A stretch of DNA of 64,000 nt from Pseudomonas sp. ADAK13 (GCF_012935715.1 NZ_CP052860.1:3534001-3598000); one strand, 5' to 3'; positions 1 through 15,603 are shown, counted from the stretch's first letter. The notes: generated from the sequence alone by a model not told the origin. Translations and numbers: made by a program.

Positions 1-69
1 ATGCCGATCAAGAAACCGGATAACGCTGAAACCCAGATTTTCCAATTCTCCCTCGGCCAGACGTTCTAA
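1..69 (+). CDS. bamA: 3' end of BamA, outer membrane assembly factor (partial)
   Basis: The window opens inside a reading frame that ends at 69 with a tail reading IFQFSLGQTF. An aromatic C-terminal residue (Phe) is the beta-signal of outer-membrane barrels, and this tail fits BamA (Omp85), which folds and inserts outer-membrane proteins. The next gene is skp, as in the usual bamA-skp-lpxD order. Only 22 residues are visible, so the name rests mostly on gene order. Confidence 0.8.
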   Translation: MPIKKPDNAETQIFQFSLGQTF

Positions 70-114
70 GCGTCTGACCCAAGATAACGACAACGGATTC
101 TGTAGGAGTACATC

Positions 115-618
115 GTGCGTAAGTTGACTCAATTGGTTCTCCTGGCGACAGTCCTGGTAGCGACCCCGGCCTTTGCCGAAATGAAGATTGCTGTTCTGAA
201 CTATCAGATGGCCCTGCTGGAATCCGATGCGGCCAAGAAATATGCCGTGGACGCAGAGAAGAAGTTCGGTCCTCAACTGACCAAGCTCAAGACTCTGGAA
301 AGCAGTGCCAAAGGTATCCAGGACCGTCTGGTAGCCGGTGGCGACAAGATGCAGCAAGGCGAGCGCGAGCGTCTGGAGCTTGAATTCAAGCAAAAGGCCC
401 GTGACTACCAGTTCCAGTCCAAGGAGCTGAACGAAGCCAAGGCTGTTGCTGACCGTGAAATGCTCAAGCAGCTCAAGCCGAAACTCGACAGCGCCGTGGA
501 AGAAGTCATCAAGAAAGGTGCCTTTGACCTGGTGTTCGAACGCGGCGCCGTCATCGACGTTAAACCTCAGTACGACATCACCCGTCAGGTGATCGAGCGC
601 ATGAATCAGCTGAAGTAA
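115..618 (+). CDS. skp: Periplasmic chaperone Skp (OmpH)
   Basis: This 167-residue protein begins at a GTG with GTAGGAG upstream. It has a Sec signal peptide (MRKLTQ..., hydrophobic core, cleavage near AFA-E) followed by a charged helical body rich in Lys/Glu/Gln. That matches Skp, the trimeric holdase that delivers unfolded outer-membrane proteins to BamA. Length and position between bamA and lpxD are those of the family. It lies 3 bp before lpxD, so the two are probably cotranscribed. Confidence 0.93.
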   Translation: MRKLTQLVLLATVLVATPAFAEMKIAVLNYQMALLESDAAKKYAVDAEKKFGPQLTKLKTLESSAKGIQDRLVAGGDKMQQGERERLELEFKQKARDYQFQSKELNEAKAVADREMLKQLKPKLDSAVEEVIKKGAFDLVFERGAVIDVKPQYDITRQVIERMNQLK

Positions 619-621
619 GCC

Positions 622-1677
622 ATGACTGCGACTATCAAGCTCGGCCAATTGGCCGAGTTCCTGGGGGCCACCTTACGTGGCTCCCCGGAGAAGGAAATTA
701 CTGGGCTAGCCACCTTGCAGGAGGCTGGCCCAGCTCAGTTGAGCTTCCTGGCAAACCCGCAATACCGTAAATACCTGGGCGACAGCCGCGCCGCAGCTGT
801 GTTGCTGAAGGCCGCTGATGCCGAAGGGTTTACCGGGGATGCGCTGGTTGTTGCCGACCCGTACCTGGCATACGCCAGGGCGTCGCACCTGTTTGATCCA
901 AAACCCAAGGCTGCTGCCGGTATCCATCCGACTGCGGTGATCGCCGATGATGCGCAGGTCGACCCTGCTGCGAGCATCGGTGCTTTTGTGGTGATCGAAA
1001 GTGGTGCGCGCATCGGTGCGGGCGTGACGATCGGCGCGCAGTGCTTTATCGGTGCCCGCAGTGAGGTGGGTGCCGGTGGTTGGCTGGCTCCGCGCGTGAC
1101 CCTGTACCACGATGTGCGTATTGGCGAACGTGTCGTGATTCAGTCGGGCGCCGTGATCGGTGGCGAGGGCTTCGGCTTCGCCAACTCGAAGGGCGTGTGG
1201 CACAAGATTGCTCAGGTGGGCGGCGTGTTGATCGGCGACGACGTTGAAATTGGCGTCAATACGGCTGTTGACCGCGGTGCCCTGGCCGATACCGTCATTG
1301 GTAACGGCGTGAAACTGGATAACCAGATTCAGATCGCCCACAACGTGCAGATTGGCGATCACACCGCCATGGCCGCGTGCGTGGGGATATCCGGCAGCAC
1401 CAAGATTGGCAAGCATTGCATGCTCGCCGGCGGTGTTGGCCTGGTGGGCCATATCGAAGTGTGCGACAACGTATTCATTACCGGCATGACCATGGTGACC
1501 CATTCGATTACCGAACCTGGGTCCTACTCATCCGGTACGGCCATGCAGCCTGCGGCCGAATGGCGCAAGAGCGCGGCACGTCTGAGGCAGCTCGACGATA
1601 TCGCTCGGCGCCTGAAACATCTGGAAAAGCGTGTTGGGGACGTGACCCCTGGCGGTAATGCTTCATCAGATGGCTGA
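622..1677 (+). CDS. lpxD: UDP-3-O-(3-hydroxyacyl)glucosamine N-acyltransferase LpxD
   Basis: LpxD adds the second, N-linked 3-hydroxyacyl chain in lipid A synthesis, using acyl-ACP as donor. The 351-residue protein has the N-terminal uridine-binding domain (about 1-100), then a long left-handed beta-helix of hexapeptide repeats (I/V-G-x-G type, about 100-300). It ends in a C-terminal helix that packs in the trimer. A His-containing DNQIQIAHN segment fits the catalytic region. It sits 3 bp after skp and is followed by fabZ-lpxA-lpxB, the standard Raetz-pathway cluster. Confidence 0.96.
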   Translation: MTATIKLGQLAEFLGATLRGSPEKEITGLATLQEAGPAQLSFLANPQYRKYLGDSRAAAVLLKAADAEGFTGDALVVADPYLAYARASHLFDPKPKAAAGIHPTAVIADDAQVDPAASIGAFVVIESGARIGAGVTIGAQCFIGARSEVGAGGWLAPRVTLYHDVRIGERVVIQSGAVIGGEGFGFANSKGVWHKIAQVGGVLIGDDVEIGVNTAVDRGALADTVIGNGVKLDNQIQIAHNVQIGDHTAMAACVGISGSTKIGKHCMLAGGVGLVGHIEVCDNVFITGMTMVTHSITEPGSYSSGTAMQPAAEWRKSAARLRQLDDIARRLKHLEKRVGDVTPGGNASSDG

Positions 1678-1787
1678 TACCATTTCCATATCAAGTGTGC
1701 ACAGCCGCTAGACTGCCTCCTTGATTTGCTAGAGGGGCGTGCCTTAGTCCGCACGCTCCCAATCTTTATTACAGGCTTCCCCCCGAA

Positions 1788-2228
1788 ATGATGGACATCA
1801 ACGAGATTCGCGAATACCTGCCTCACCGTTACCCGTTCCTGCTGGTGGACCGGGTGACGGACCTCAATGTTGAGGAAAAGCGCATTCGTGCCTACAAGAA
1901 TGTCAGCATCAACGAACCGTTCTTCAACGGTCACTTCCCTGCGCATCCGATCATGCCGGGCGTGTTGATCATTGAAGCGATGGCCCAGGCTGCCGGTATC
2001 CTTGGTTTCAAAATGCTCGACCTGAAGCCTGCCGATGGCACGCTCTACTATTTCGTGGGCTCCGACAAACTGCGCTTCCGCAACCCGGTCACTCCGGGCG
2101 ATCAGTTGATCCTGGAAGCCAAGTTCATCAGCTGCAAGCGCCAGATCTGGAAGTTCGAATGCCAGGCTTCGGTCGATGGCAAGCCGGTGTGCTCGGCTGA
2201 AATCATCTGTGCGGAACGCAAACTATGA
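1788..2228 (+). CDS. fabZ: 3-hydroxyacyl-ACP dehydratase FabZ
   Basis: FabZ dehydrates 3-hydroxyacyl-ACP in fatty acid elongation and competes with LpxA/LpxD for the same precursor. The 146-residue hot-dog protein contains the signature [12 protein letters not shown] near the N-terminus, [15 protein letters not shown] with the catalytic His, and the following EAMAQAAG helix with the catalytic Glu. Two adjacent ATG codons (1788 and 1791) are possible starts and the upstream Shine-Dalgarno is weak. The stop overlaps the lpxA start by 4 bp, which suggests translational coupling. Confidence 0.96.
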   Translation: MMDINEIREYLPHRYPFLLVDRVTDLNVEEKRIRAYKNVSINEPFFNGHFPAHPIMPGVLIIEAMAQAAGILGFKMLDLKPADGTLYYFVGSDKLRFRNPVTPGDQLILEAKFISCKRQIWKFECQASVDGKPVCSAEIICAERKL

Positions 2229-3001
2229 GTTTGATTGACCCTCGCGCAATCATCGATCCGACGGCCGTACTGGCCGCCGACGTTGAGGTCGGCCCCTGGT
2301 CGATCGTCGGCGCAGGTGTGGAAATCGGCGAGGGGACAGTCATCGGGCCACATGTGATCCTCAAAGGCCCGACGCGGATTGGCAAACACAACCGCATCTA
2401 TCAGTTTTCATCGATAGGCGAAGACACCCCGGACATGAAGTACAAGGGTGAAGAAACGCGCCTGGTAATCGGTGATCACAACATCATCCGTGAAGGCGTG
2501 ACCATTCACCGCGGTACCGTTCAGGACCGCGCCGAGACCACTCTGGGTGATCACAACCTGGTGATGGCCTATGCGCACATCGGTCATGACAGCGTGATTG
2601 GCAACCATTGCATCCTGGTCAACAACACCGCGTTGGCCGGCCACGTGCACGTTGACGATTGGGCGATCCTGTCCGGCTTCACCCTGGTCCATCAATATTG
2701 CCATATCGGTGCCCACAGCTTTTCCGGCATGGGTACCGCCATCGGCAAAGACGTTCCGGCGTTCGTAACGGTATTTGGCAACCCCGCCGAAGCCCGCAGC
2801 ATGAACTTCGAGGGCATGCGCCGTCGGGGCTTCAGCGAAGACGCGATCCACGCCCTGCGCCGTGCCTATAAAGTGGTTTACCGCCAGGGGCTGACGGTTG
2901 ACCAGGCCTTGATCGAACTGACGGAGCCCGCCGCACTCTTTCCGGAAGTTGCGACATTCCGTGACTCGATCCAGTCGTCGACTCGCGGCATCACCCGCTG
3001 A
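2225..3001 (+). CDS. lpxA: UDP-N-acetylglucosamine O-acyltransferase LpxA
   Basis: LpxA performs the first step of lipid A synthesis, transfer of a 3-hydroxyacyl group to UDP-GlcNAc. The 258-residue length is exactly that of the family. It has hexapeptide repeats from residue about 5, the MAYAHIGHD segment with the catalytic His, and a C-terminal helical domain. The ATG overlaps the end of fabZ (ATGA-type overlap) and lpxB follows after 2 bp. Confidence 0.96.
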   Translation: MSLIDPRAIIDPTAVLAADVEVGPWSIVGAGVEIGEGTVIGPHVILKGPTRIGKHNRIYQFSSIGEDTPDMKYKGEETRLVIGDHNIIREGVTIHRGTVQDRAETTLGDHNLVMAYAHIGHDSVIGNHCILVNNTALAGHVHVDDWAILSGFTLVHQYCHIGAHSFSGMGTAIGKDVPAFVTVFGNPAEARSMNFEGMRRRGFSEDAIHALRRAYKVVYRQGLTVDQALIELTEPAALFPEVATFRDSIQSSTRGITR

Positions 3002-3003
3002 TC

Positions 3004-4143
3004 ATGGCCAAGCTGCGTATAGCGTTGGTGGCCGGAGAAGCTTCCGGCGATATTCTCGGTGCAGGCCTGATGCGAGCCCTCAAGGTTCAGCATCCGGCGG
3101 TTGAATTCATCGGTGTCGGTGGTCCGCTGATGCAGGCTGAAGGCCTCACGTCCTACTTTCCCATGGAGCGCTTGTCGGTCATGGGGCTGGTAGAAGTGCT
3201 GGGCCGTTTGCGCGAGCTGCTGGCCCGCCGCAAAAAGCTGATCCAGACCCTGATCGAAGAAAAGCCTGACGTCTTCATCGGAATCGACGCGCCGGACTTC
3301 ACCCTCAATATCGAACTCAAGTTGCGTCAGGCCGGGATCAAAACCGTGCACTACGTCAGCCCCTCCGTATGGGCATGGCGGCAAAAGCGCGTGCTGAAGA
3401 TTCGTGAAGGCTGCGATCTGATGCTGACCCTGCTGCCGTTCGAGGCCCGGTTCTACGAAGAGAAGGGCGTGCCGGTGCGGTTTGTCGGCCACACCCTGGC
3501 CGACACCATTCCGCTCCAGGCCGACCGTGCGGCGGCTCGTGCCGAACTGGGCTTGCCTGAGGGGCCGTTGGTGGCCTTGATGCCGGGCAGTCGGGGCGGT
3601 GAAGTGGGGCGTCTCGGTGCGCTGTTTTTTGATGCCGCAGAACGCCTGCAAGCCCTGAAGCCGGGCGTGCGCTTCGTATTGCCGTGCGCGAGCCCTCAGC
3701 GCCGTGCGCAAATTGAAGAATTGATGGTAGGGCGCAATTTGCCGTTGACCCTGCTCGACGGGGGCTCGCATCTGGCCCTGGCTGCGTGTGATGCGGTGCT
3801 GATCGCTTCCGGTACCGCGACCCTGGAGGCCTTGCTCTACAAGCGCCCGATGGTCGTGGCTTATCGTCTGGCGCCGCTGACCTACTGGATTCTCAAGCGG
3901 ATGGTCAAAAGTCCCTACATCTCCCTGCCCAATTTGCTGGCCCAGCGTCTGCTGGTGCCCGAGTTGTTGCAGGACGATGCGACGCCTGAAACCTTGGCTC
4001 GCACTCTTTTCCCGTTGATCGACGGTGGCGAAGAGCAGACCCGTGGGTTTGACGAGATTCACCGCACCTTGCGCCGTGATGCGTCGAATCAGGCGGCGGA
4101 TGCTGTGCTGACCTTGATCGGCCAAAAACAGGAAGCCCTATGA
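3004..4143 (+). CDS. lpxB: Lipid-A-disaccharide synthase LpxB
   Basis: LpxB, a GT-B glycosyltransferase (GT19), joins UDP-diacylglucosamine and lipid X to form the lipid A disaccharide at the inner membrane. In 379 residues it shows VAGEASGD near the N-terminus, FIGIDAPDF and [10 protein letters not shown] in the first Rossmann domain, and LMPGSRGGE in the second. The stop codon overlaps the start of rnhB by 4 bp. Confidence 0.96.
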   Translation: MAKLRIALVAGEASGDILGAGLMRALKVQHPAVEFIGVGGPLMQAEGLTSYFPMERLSVMGLVEVLGRLRELLARRKKLIQTLIEEKPDVFIGIDAPDFTLNIELKLRQAGIKTVHYVSPSVWAWRQKRVLKIREGCDLMLTLLPFEARFYEEKGVPVRFVGHTLADTIPLQADRAAARAELGLPEGPLVALMPGSRGGEVGRLGALFFDAAERLQALKPGVRFVLPCASPQRRAQIEELMVGRNLPLTLLDGGSHLALAACDAVLIASGTATLEALLYKRPMVVAYRLAPLTYWILKRMVKSPYISLPNLLAQRLLVPELLQDDATPETLARTLFPLIDGGEEQTRGFDEIHRTLRRDASNQAADAVLTLIGQKQEAL

Positions 4144-4772
4144 AGACGCAAATGGGCCTGGATTTCAGCCTGGTCGCTGATGCCCTTGATCTGGTAGCCG
4201 GCGTCGACGAAGTGGGCCGTGGCCCACTGTGTGGCGCGGTCGTCACCGCAGCCGTAATCCTCGATCCGAACCGCCCGATCCTCGGCCTCAACGATTCGAA
4301 GAAACTCACCGAAGCCCGTCGCGAAAAACTCTTTGACGAGATCTGTGAGAAGGCCCTGAGCTGGCACATCGCCCGGGCCGAAGTCGAGGAAATCGACAAA
4401 CTGAACATCCTGCACGCCACCATGCTGGCCATGCAGCGTGCCATTGAAGGCCTGCACATCACGCCAAAAATGGCGATGATCGACGGCAACCGCTGCCCCA
4501 AGCTGACGATGCCGGCTGAAGCGGTGGTCAAGGGCGACAGCAAGGTGCCGGCAATTGCCGCTGCGTCGATCCTGGCCAAGGTCAGCCGTGACCGAGAAAT
4601 GGCGGCTTTTGAATTGATCTACCCTGGCTACGGCATCGGCGGGCACAAAGGCTACCCGACGCCCGTTCATCTGGAAGCTTTGGCGCGCCTGGGGCCAACC
4701 CCGATCCACCGCCGCTCGTTCGCCCCGGTTCGCCAGGCTTACGAGGCTCGGGAAAGCCTGATCGAGGTTTAG
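4140..4772 (+). CDS. rnhB: Ribonuclease HII
   Basis: RNase HII cleaves RNA in RNA-DNA hybrids and nicks DNA at single ribonucleotides. The 210-residue protein contains GVDEVGRGP with the first two catalytic acids, LNDSKKL, and the later IDGNRCP and [10 protein letters not shown] motifs. An in-frame ATG at 4152 is an alternative start just upstream of the conserved core. It overlaps lpxB by 4 bp and is followed by a terminator-like hairpin before dnaE. Confidence 0.95.
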   Translation: MKTQMGLDFSLVADALDLVAGVDEVGRGPLCGAVVTAAVILDPNRPILGLNDSKKLTEARREKLFDEICEKALSWHIARAEVEEIDKLNILHATMLAMQRAIEGLHITPKMAMIDGNRCPKLTMPAEAVVKGDSKVPAIAAASILAKVSRDREMAAFELIYPGYGIGGHKGYPTPVHLEALARLGPTPIHRRSFAPVRQAYEARESLIEV

Positions 4773-4794
4773 CAGCAAGGCTGATGTTTTTGCC

Positions 4795-4825
4795 AAGGCC
4801 CGGTACAATCCGGGCCTTGTTGTTT
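4795..4825 (+). terminator. Hairpin between rnhB and dnaE
   Basis: A perfect 9-bp stem, AAGGCCCGG with CCGGGCCTT around the loop TACAAT, is followed by GTTGTTTT. This looks like a Rho-independent terminator ending the lpx-rnhB unit, leaving about 22 bp before the dnaE start. Confidence 0.7.
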
Positions 4826-4847
4826 TCACGTTTTGGACAGGATCACT

Positions 4848-7800
4848 ATGCCGGCTTCATTCGTTCACCTGCGCCTGCACACTGAATACTCCCTGGTCGA
4901 CGGCCTGGTACGGATCAAACCGCTGGTCAAAACCCTGGTGGGCATGAACATGCCTGCCGTGGCGGTGACCGACCAGAACAACATGTGCTCCCTGGTCAAG
5001 TTCTACAAGGCCGCCATGGGCGCCGGCATCAAGCCGATCTGCGGCGCCGACCTGTGGCTGTCGAACAAGGACCCGGATAACCCATTGAGCCGCATCAGCC
5101 TGTTGGCGATGAACGGCGTCGGTTATCGCAACCTCACCGAACTGATTTCCCGTGGCTTTATCGATGGCCAGCGCAACGGCTCGATCATCATCGAGCGCGA
5201 GTGGGTGGCCGAGGCCAGCGAAGGGCTGATCATGCTCTCGGCGGCCAAAGAGGGTGAAATCGGCATCGCGCTGTTGGGCGGCAATCCCCACGAGGCGGAA
5301 GTGCTCGCCCGTGAATGGATGGACGTGTTCCCCAACCGTTTCTACCTGGAAATCCAGCGCACCAACCGTCCTAACGATGAAGAGCAGTTGCACGCCGCCG
5401 TGGCCCTGGCTGAAAAGCTGGGCGCGCCGCTGGTAGCGACCAACGATGTGCGCTTTATCAAGAAGGAAGACTTCGAGGCCCACGAAACCCGCGTCTGCAT
5501 TGGCGAAGGCCGAGCGCTGGATGATCCGCGCCGCTCGAAAAACTACAGCGAAGAGCAGTACCTCAAAAGCGCCGATGAAATGGCCGAGTTGTTCAGCGAC
5601 CTGCCCGAGGCCCTGGAAAACTCCGTTGAAATCGCCAAGCGCTGCAATATTGAAGTAAAGCTGGGCAAGCACTTCCTGCCCAACTTCCCGATTCCCGATG
5701 GCATGACCATCGACGAGTATTTCCGCAAGGTCTCGTTCGACGGCCTGGAAGAACGCCTGAGCGTCCTGCTACCCAAGGACACCACCGAAGATTACGAAGC
5801 CAAGCGCCAGGTCTACGTCGACCGGCTGAATTTCGAGCTGGATATCATCATCCAGATGGGGTTCCCCGGTTACTTCCTGATCGTTATGGACTTTATCCAG
5901 TGGGCCAAAAGCAACGGCGTGCCGGTGGGACCGGGCCGTGGATCGGGTGCCGGGTCGCTGGTGGCCTATGTGCAGAAGATCACCGACCTCGACCCGCTGG
6001 AATATGACCTGCTCTTCGAACGGTTCCTTAACCCGGAACGGGTATCGATGCCCGACTTCGACGTCGACTTCTGCATGGATGGTCGCGACCGGGTAATCGA
6101 ATACGTGGCCGAGAAGTACGGCCGCAATGCGGTAAGCCAGATCATCACTTTCGGTTCGATGGCGGCCAAGGCGGTAATCCGCGACGTGGCCCGGGTGCAG
6201 GGCAAGTCCTATGGCCTGGCTGACCGCCTGTCGAAGATGATTCCGTTTGAAGTCGGCATGACCCTGGAAAAAGCCTACGAGCAGGAAGAAATCCTGCGGG
6301 ACTTCATCAAGGTCGATGAAGAAGCGGCCGAAATCTGGGACATGGCACGCAAACTCGAAGGCGTGGTGCGTAACGTCGGTAAACACGCCGGTGGTGTGGT
6401 TATCGCGCCCACCAAGCTGACCGACTTTTCGCCGATCTATTGCGACGAAGAAGGCGACGGCCTGGTAACCCAGTTCGACAAGGATGACGTGGAGGCGGCC
6501 GGCCTGGTGAAGTTCGACTTCCTTGGCCTGCGTACCCTGACGATCATCGACTGGGCGCTGAAGACCATCAACCGCGACCGCGCCAAGGTCAACGAGCCGC
6601 CGCTGGATATCGCGTTTATCCCGCTGGACGACAAACCGACCTACAGCCTGCTGCAAAAAGCCGAAACCACGGCCGTGTTCCAGCTTGAATCCCGCGGCAT
6701 GAAAGAGCTGATCAAAAAGCTCAAGCCCGACTGCCTGGAAGACTTGATCGCACTGGTGGCCCTGTTCCGTCCGGGCCCGCTGCAATCGGGCATGGTGGAT
6801 GACTTCATCAACCGTAAGCACGGGCGTGCCGAACTGGCTTACCCGCACTCCGATTACCAGTACGAAGGCCTCAAGCCAGTACTGGCACCGACCTACGGCA
6901 TCATCCTGTACCAAGAACAGGTGATGCAGATTGCCCAGGTCATGGCCGGTTACACCCTCGGTGGCGCGGACATGCTGCGTCGGGCCATGGGTAAGAAAAA
7001 GCCCGAGGAAATGGCCAAGCAGCGCGGCGGTTTCATTGAAGGTTGCGCCACCAATAACATCGACGCTGACCTGGCCGGTAACATCTTCGACCTGGTAGAG
7101 AAATTCGCCGGTTACGGCTTCAACAAATCCCACTCCGCCGCCTATGGCCTGGTCTCGTACCAGACCGCGTGGCTGAAGGCTCACTACCCGGCGCCGTTCA
7201 TGGCGGCGGTACTGTCTGCGGATATGCACAACACCGACAAGGTCGTGACCTTGATCGAGGAAGTGCGCACCATGAAGCTGCGCCTCGACGCGCCGGACGT
7301 GAACACTTCCGAGTTCAAGTTCACGGTGAACGACGAAGGCCGCATCATCTATGGTCTTGGCGCGATCAAGGGCGTGGGCGAAGGCCCGGTGGAGGCGATT
7401 ACCGAAGCGCGTCAGGACGGGCCGTTCAAGGACCTGTTCGATTTCTGCGCCCGTGTCGACCTCAAACGCATCAACAAACGGACCCTTGATGGCTTGATCC
7501 GCAGCGGCGCCCTGGATCGCCTGGGCCCGCACTTCCATGATGAGCCGAAGGCTTACCAGGCTAACATTGACCGCAACCGTGCGGTGTTGCTGACGGCCAT
7601 GGAAGAAGCGATCAAGGCCGCCGAGCAGACCGCCCGCACCCACGACAGTGGCCACGCCGACCTGTTTGGCGGGCTGTTCGTCGAAGCGGACGCCGACGTC
7701 TACGCCAACCACCGCAAGGCCAAGGACCTGACCCTGAAGGAACGCCTCAAGGGCGAGAAAGACACCTTGGGCCTGTACCTCACCGGTCACCCGATTGACG

Positions 7801-8369
7801 AGTACGAAGGCGAAATCCGTCGCTTCGCCCGTCAGCGCATCATCGACCTGAAGCCGGCGCGGGATACCCAGACCGTCGCGGGCATGATCATCGCCCTGCG
7901 GGTGATGAAAAACAAAAAGGGCGACAAGATGGGTTTCATCACCCTCGACGACCGCTCGGGCCGGATCGAAGCATCGCTGTTTGCCGATGCGTTCCACTCC
8001 GCCCAATCGCTGCTGCAGACGGACGCGATGGTGGTGGTGGAAGGGGAAGTCAGCAACGACGACTTCTCCGGCGGCCTGCGCCTGCGGATCAAGCGCGTGA
8101 TGAGCATGGAAGATGCCCGCACCAATCTGGCCGAGAGCCTGCGCCTGAAAGTGCGCACTGATGCGCTCAAAGGCGATCAGCTACGCTGGTTGGGGGACTT
8201 GCTCAAGCGTCATCGTGGCGCGTGCCCGGTGACCATGGAGTACACCGGCAATGATGCCAAGGCCATGCTGCAGTTCGGCGAGACCTGGAGAATCGACCCG
8301 GGCGATGGCTTGATTCAAGCATTGCGTGACCAGTTCGGGCGTGACAACGTCTTCCTCCAATACCGTTGA
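4848..8369 (+). CDS. dnaE: DNA polymerase III alpha subunit
   Basis: This is the replicative polymerase catalytic subunit, a C-family polymerase. I use ATG 4848 ([11 protein letters not shown]) with GGACAGG just upstream, rather than the TTG 15 bp earlier, giving 1173 residues. The N-terminal PHP domain starts with [11 protein letters not shown]. The palm carries PDFDVDFC with two catalytic Asp, the fingers follow, and a helix-hairpin-helix region and an OB-fold lie near the C-terminus. The length matches DnaE, not the shorter error-prone DnaE2. accA follows, as is usual. Confidence 0.97.
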   Translation: MPASFVHLRLHTEYSLVDGLVRIKPLVKTLVGMNMPAVAVTDQNNMCSLVKFYKAAMGAGIKPICGADLWLSNKDPDNPLSRISLLAMNGVGYRNLTELISRGFIDGQRNGSIIIEREWVAEASEGLIMLSAAKEGEIGIALLGGNPHEAEVLAREWMDVFPNRFYLEIQRTNRPNDEEQLHAAVALAEKLGAPLVATNDVRFIKKEDFEAHETRVCIGEGRALDDPRRSKNYSEEQYLKSADEMAELFSDLPEALENSVEIAKRCNIEVKLGKHFLPNFPIPDGMTIDEYFRKVSFDGLEERLSVLLPKDTTEDYEAKRQVYVDRLNFELDIIIQMGFPGYFLIVMDFIQWAKSNGVPVGPGRGSGAGSLVAYVQKITDLDPLEYDLLFERFLNPERVSMPDFDVDFCMDGRDRVIEYVAEKYGRNAVSQIITFGSMAAKAVIRDVARVQGKSYGLADRLSKMIPFEVGMTLEKAYEQEEILRDFIKVDEEAAEIWDMARKLEGVVRNVGKHAGGVVIAPTKLTDFSPIYCDEEGDGLVTQFDKDDVEAAGLVKFDFLGLRTLTIIDWALKTINRDRAKVNEPPLDIAFIPLDDKPTYSLLQKAETTAVFQLESRGMKELIKKLKPDCLEDLIALVALFRPGPLQSGMVDDFINRKHGRAELAYPHSDYQYEGLKPVLAPTYGIILYQEQVMQIAQVMAGYTLGGADMLRRAMGKKKPEEMAKQRGGFIEGCATNNIDADLAGNIFDLVEKFAGYGFNKSHSAAYGLVSYQTAWLKAHYPAPFMAAVLSADMHNTDKVVTLIEEVRTMKLRLDAPDVNTSEFKFTVNDEGRIIYGLGAIKGVGEGPVEAITEARQDGPFKDLFDFCARVDLKRINKRTLDGLIRSGALDRLGPHFHDEPKAYQANIDRNRAVLLTAMEEAIKAAEQTARTHDSGHADLFGGLFVEADADVYANHRKAKDLTLKERLKGEKDTLGLYLTGHPIDEYEGEIRRFARQRIIDLKPARDTQTVAGMIIALRVMKNKKGDKMGFITLDDRSGRIEASLFADAFHSAQSLLQTDAMVVVEGEVSNDDFSGGLRLRIKRVMSMEDARTNLAESLRLKVRTDALKGDQLRWLGDLLKRHRGACPVTMEYTGNDAKAMLQFGETWRIDPGDGLIQALRDQFGRDNVFLQYR

Positions 8370-8508
8370 CGGTCAGGCCGTACAAAGAACGCCTGATCTC
8401 GACCGAACATTTAATCTCGACCTAACCGCGCCTCTCCCTTAAGGTAGGGCGCGAATAGACAACCGGCTGGCCAGGCACTCCCTGGCCGTCGACCCAAGAC
8501 GGACGCTT

Positions 8509-9456
8509 ATGAACCCGAATTTTCTTGATTTCGAACAGCCGATCGCTGACCTGCAAGCCAAGATCGAAGAGCTGCGCCTGGTCGGCAATGACAATTCGCT
8601 GAATATCGGCGATGAAATCGCTCGCCTGCAAGACAAGAGCAGCACGCTCACCGAAGACATCTTCGGCAAGCTGACCAGCTGGCAGATCGCGCGCCTGGCC
8701 CGCCACCCGCGCCGTCTGTACACCCTGGACTACATCGAGCACATCTTCACCGAGTTCGACGAGCTGCACGGCGACCGTCATTTCTCCGACGACGCGGCCA
8801 TCGTGGGCGGTATCGCCCGCCTGGACGACCAGCCTGTCATGGTGATCGGTCACCAGAAAGGCCGTGAAGTGCGCGAGAAAGTTCGCCGCAACTTCGGCAT
8901 GCCGCGCCCCGAAGGCTATCGCAAGGCCTGCCGCCTGATGGAAATGGCCGAGCGCTTCAAGATGCCGATCCTGACCTTCATCGACACCCCGGGCGCCTAC
9001 CCGGGTATCGACGCTGAAGAGCGCAACCAGAGCGAAGCGATTGCCTGGAACCTGCGGGTGATGGCCCGCCTGAAGACGCCAATCATCGCGACGGTGATCG
9101 GCGAAGGCGGTTCCGGCGGTGCATTGGCCATTGGCGTCTGCGACCAGCTGAACATGCTGCAATATTCGACCTACGCGGTGATCTCGCCGGAAGGTTGCGC
9201 CTCGATCCTGTGGAAAACCGCTGAGAAAGCGCCGGACGCTGCCGAAGCCATGGGCATCACCGCTGATCGCCTGAAAGGCCTGGGTATCGTGGATAAAGTG
9301 ATTGCCGAGCCATTGGGCGGCGCCCACCGTGACCCGGCTGCCGCTGCCGCGACCATTCGTGCCGAACTCAGCTCGCAGCTGGCGATGCTCAAGAAGTTCG
9401 ACAACGAGGCACTGCTGGCCCGTCGTTACGAGCGACTGATGAGCTACGGCCTCTAA
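8509..9456 (+). CDS. accA: Acetyl-CoA carboxylase carboxyltransferase subunit alpha
   Basis: AccA forms the alpha2beta2 carboxyltransferase with AccD and makes malonyl-CoA for fatty acid synthesis. The 315-residue protein has the N-terminal helical region ([11 protein letters not shown]) and the crotonase-like core. [34 protein letters not shown] and the oxyanion-type [11 protein letters not shown] motif are present. The position after dnaE is conserved in gammaproteobacteria. Confidence 0.96.
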   Translation: MNPNFLDFEQPIADLQAKIEELRLVGNDNSLNIGDEIARLQDKSSTLTEDIFGKLTSWQIARLARHPRRLYTLDYIEHIFTEFDELHGDRHFSDDAAIVGGIARLDDQPVMVIGHQKGREVREKVRRNFGMPRPEGYRKACRLMEMAERFKMPILTFIDTPGAYPGIDAEERNQSEAIAWNLRVMARLKTPIIATVIGEGGSGGALAIGVCDQLNMLQYSTYAVISPEGCASILWKTAEKAPDAAEAMGITADRLKGLGIVDKVIAEPLGGAHRDPAAAAATIRAELSSQLAMLKKFDNEALLARRYERLMSYGL

Positions 9457-9479
9457 GCTGACGCCTTACTAAATGTGGG

Positions 9480-9577
9480 AGCGGGCTTGTGTGGGAGCTG
9501 GCTTGCCTGCGATAGCATCAACTCGGTGCACTAGATAAACCGAGTTGCCTGCATCGCGGGCAAGCCCGGCTCCCACA
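9480..9577. repeat. REP/BIME-type inverted repeat between accA and tilS
   Basis: GTGGGAGCTGGCTTGCCTGCGA reads forward from 9491, and the complementary arm, ending in GGCTCCCAC, lies at 9551-9576. ACTCGGT and ACCGAGT make an inner inverted pair. The same arms recur at 32,799, 38,754, 41,561 and 47,123. This is the short palindromic repeat family of fluorescent pseudomonads and may form a transcript hairpin. Confidence 0.85.
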
Positions 9578-9631
9578 TTTGTTTTGTGTATGCTTGGCTA
9601 TCGTGTTCCAGTTTTGCGGCGGTACTTTGCG

Positions 9632-10951
9632 ATGAAACCAACTCTGCCCGCCAAGCTCCTGCAAATCCTCGCCCCCTGGCGCAACGCCCCGGCCTGGCAC
9701 ATCGCCTTCTCCGGCGGCCTCGACTCCACCGTCCTGCTGCACCTCCTGGCCACGCTGGCCAAAATCGACAAGCTCCCGCCACTCAGCGCTATCCATGTTC
9801 ATCATGGGTTGCAAGCTGCGGCTGATGCGTGGCCGGCTCATTGCCAGTCCGTGTGCGACGCCTTGGGCGTGCCTCTGCGGGTGATCCGCGTGCAAGTGCA
9901 ACAAGGCGCAAGCCTGGAGCGCGCGGCCCGTGAGGCGCGGTATCAGGCGTTTGCGGAGGTCACCGGGGCAGGGGAGTTGCTGATCACAGGCCAGCACCGT
10001 GACGATCAGGCTGAAACCTTACTGTTTCGGCTGTTGCGTGGGGCTGGCGTGCGTGGCCTGGCGGCAATGCCTGCGCAGCGCCCTTTGGCAGATGGCTATC
10101 TGGTGCGACCCTTGCTGGATGTGTCTCGCGCGGAGCTTGAAGCCTACGCCCGTGAACATCAATTGACCTGGATCGAAGACCCGTCGAACGCTGATCCGCG
10201 TTTCTCCCGCAATTACCTGCGCCGCCATGTTTTTCCGCAGTTGACCGAACGGTGGCCCCAGGCCGTCAGCACCATGGCCCGTAGCGCTGAACACTTGAGC
10301 GAAGCCCAGGGGCTGCTCGACGAACTGGCGCAAATGGACCTGCTGGCCGCCAGCCAACCCTCGGTATTTCCCTGGCTGGCGTTGCCGTCGCTGGCCCTTG
10401 AGCCACTCGCCGCGCTCTCCGAGGCCCGCCAGCGCAACGCACTCATGCACTGGCTGACACCGCTGACACGCTTGCCCGACAGCGAGCACTGGGCCGGCTG
10501 GTCTACCCTGCGCGACGCCAAGGAAGACGCGCAGCCTCTGTGGCGCCTGGCCGACGGCCAATTGCATCGCGGCGGCGGGCGCATCTGGTGGTTATCAACC
10601 AGTTGGTCGGAATTTTTGGATGCGCCGCTGAGCTGGTCACACCCCGAAAACCCACTACAGTTACCCGGTAACGGCCAACTGCATTTCAGTGGCAACGCAC
10701 CTGAAGGCCCCTTGAGCATCCGCTATCGCCAGGGCGGCGAAATCATGGAATTGCCAGGCAGGGGCCGGCGCGACCTGAAGCGGTTGCTTAACGAAAGTGC
10801 AGTGCCAGGCTTCATCCGTGGCAGATTGCCGCTGCTGTATCAGGGCCAACAATTGCTGGCCGTGGCCAGCCTGCCGGGGCTTGTGGCAGGAGGCCATGCC
10901 GGCTGGCAATTACATTGGATGCCACCAACCTGCGATCAAGGTTTGAGCTGA
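9632..10951 (+). CDS. tilS: tRNA(Ile)-lysidine synthetase
   Basis: TilS converts C34 of the CAU-anticodon tRNA-Ile to lysidine, switching it to AUA reading. I choose ATG 9632 (MKPTLPAKLL), which gives 439 residues. The frame stays open 87 bp further upstream into REP sequence, which is unlikely to be coded. The ATP-binding SGGLDST P-loop sits near residue 28, with HVHHG and GQHRDDQAET downstream. C-terminal substrate-binding domains complete the usual architecture. Confidence 0.94.
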   Translation: MKPTLPAKLLQILAPWRNAPAWHIAFSGGLDSTVLLHLLATLAKIDKLPPLSAIHVHHGLQAAADAWPAHCQSVCDALGVPLRVIRVQVQQGASLERAAREARYQAFAEVTGAGELLITGQHRDDQAETLLFRLLRGAGVRGLAAMPAQRPLADGYLVRPLLDVSRAELEAYAREHQLTWIEDPSNADPRFSRNYLRRHVFPQLTERWPQAVSTMARSAEHLSEAQGLLDELAQMDLLAASQPSVFPWLALPSLALEPLAALSEARQRNALMHWLTPLTRLPDSEHWAGWSTLRDAKEDAQPLWRLADGQLHRGGGRIWWLSTSWSEFLDAPLSWSHPENPLQLPGNGQLHFSGNAPEGPLSIRYRQGGEIMELPGRGRRDLKRLLNESAVPGFIRGRLPLLYQGQQLLAVASLPGLVAGGHAGWQLHWMPPTCDQGLS

Positions 10952-13707
<2,756 letters not shown>

Positions 13708-13725
13708 GCGCCATTTCTCCGGTAG

Positions 13726-15153
<1,428 letters not shown>

Positions 15154-15234
15154 TTGTTAAATGGTAAAAGGTCAGCGGATTACGTCGGAAAAATCACGAC
15201 AGCGTGAATTTCGACGCTAATCTCATGACTAACA

Positions 15235-15266
15235 AGCACAAGCCTGGTTTTTCCAGGCTTCGTGCT
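15235..15266 (+). terminator. Hairpin downstream of eno
   Basis: An extended stem, AGCAC plus AGCCTGG, closes on CCAGGCT plus GTGCT with a TTTTT loop. It lies about 80 bp after the eno stop and 60 bp before ftsB. No long T-run follows, so it may be a partial terminator or processing site. Confidence 0.45.
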
Positions 15267-15324
15267 ATCAGTTGCTGCAAAAGTTTTGCATGGCTGTCTT
15301 TTTTCACTGGATACCCGATATTCG

Positions 15325-15603
15325 ATGCGCAGTCCCAATTGGTTGTTCCTCGTCTTGCTCTTGCTGCTGGCTGGCCTGCAGTACCGCCTTTGGGTGGGGA
15401 ATGGCAGCTTGGCGCAGGTCACCGAACTGACCCAGCAAATTGCTGCACAGCACGCCGAAAACGAGGTGCTGCTGGAGCGCAATCGCGTGCTCGATGCCGA
15501 AGTGCTTGAATTGAAAAAAGGCATGGAGACCGTTGAAGAACGGGCTCGTCATGAGTTGGGCATGGTCAAGGAGGGCGAAACCCTCTACCAGTTGGCCCAA
15601 TGA
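15325..15603 (+). CDS. ftsB: Cell division protein FtsB
   Basis: FtsB links FtsL and FtsQ in the divisome. The start ATG 15325 (MRSPNWLF) gives 92 residues. A single N-terminal membrane segment (LFLVLLLLLAGL) is followed by a coiled coil (about 30-70) and a short C-terminal tail with HELGMVKEGE. The open frame extends 63 bp upstream but without homology-like sequence. The stop overlaps ispD by 4 bp, the conserved ftsB-ispD pair. Confidence 0.93.
   Translation: MRSPNWLFLVLLLLLAGLQYRLWVGNGSLAQVTELTQQIAAQHAENEVLLERNRVLDAEVLELKKGMETVEERARHELGMVKEGETLYQLAQ

Noticed and set aside
5769..8006. Very long open frame antisense to dnaE (and similar frames opposite eno, quiP and the piuA-piuC genes)
   Set aside because: Such frames arise from GC-rich codon bias on the true strand. 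Their products are rich in His, Gln, Arg and Val without domains, while the sense genes have clear motifs.
9545..9631. Upstream extension of tilS to 9,545
   Set aside because: The added 29 residues lie in REP sequence. The ATG at 9,632 matches the usual protein start.
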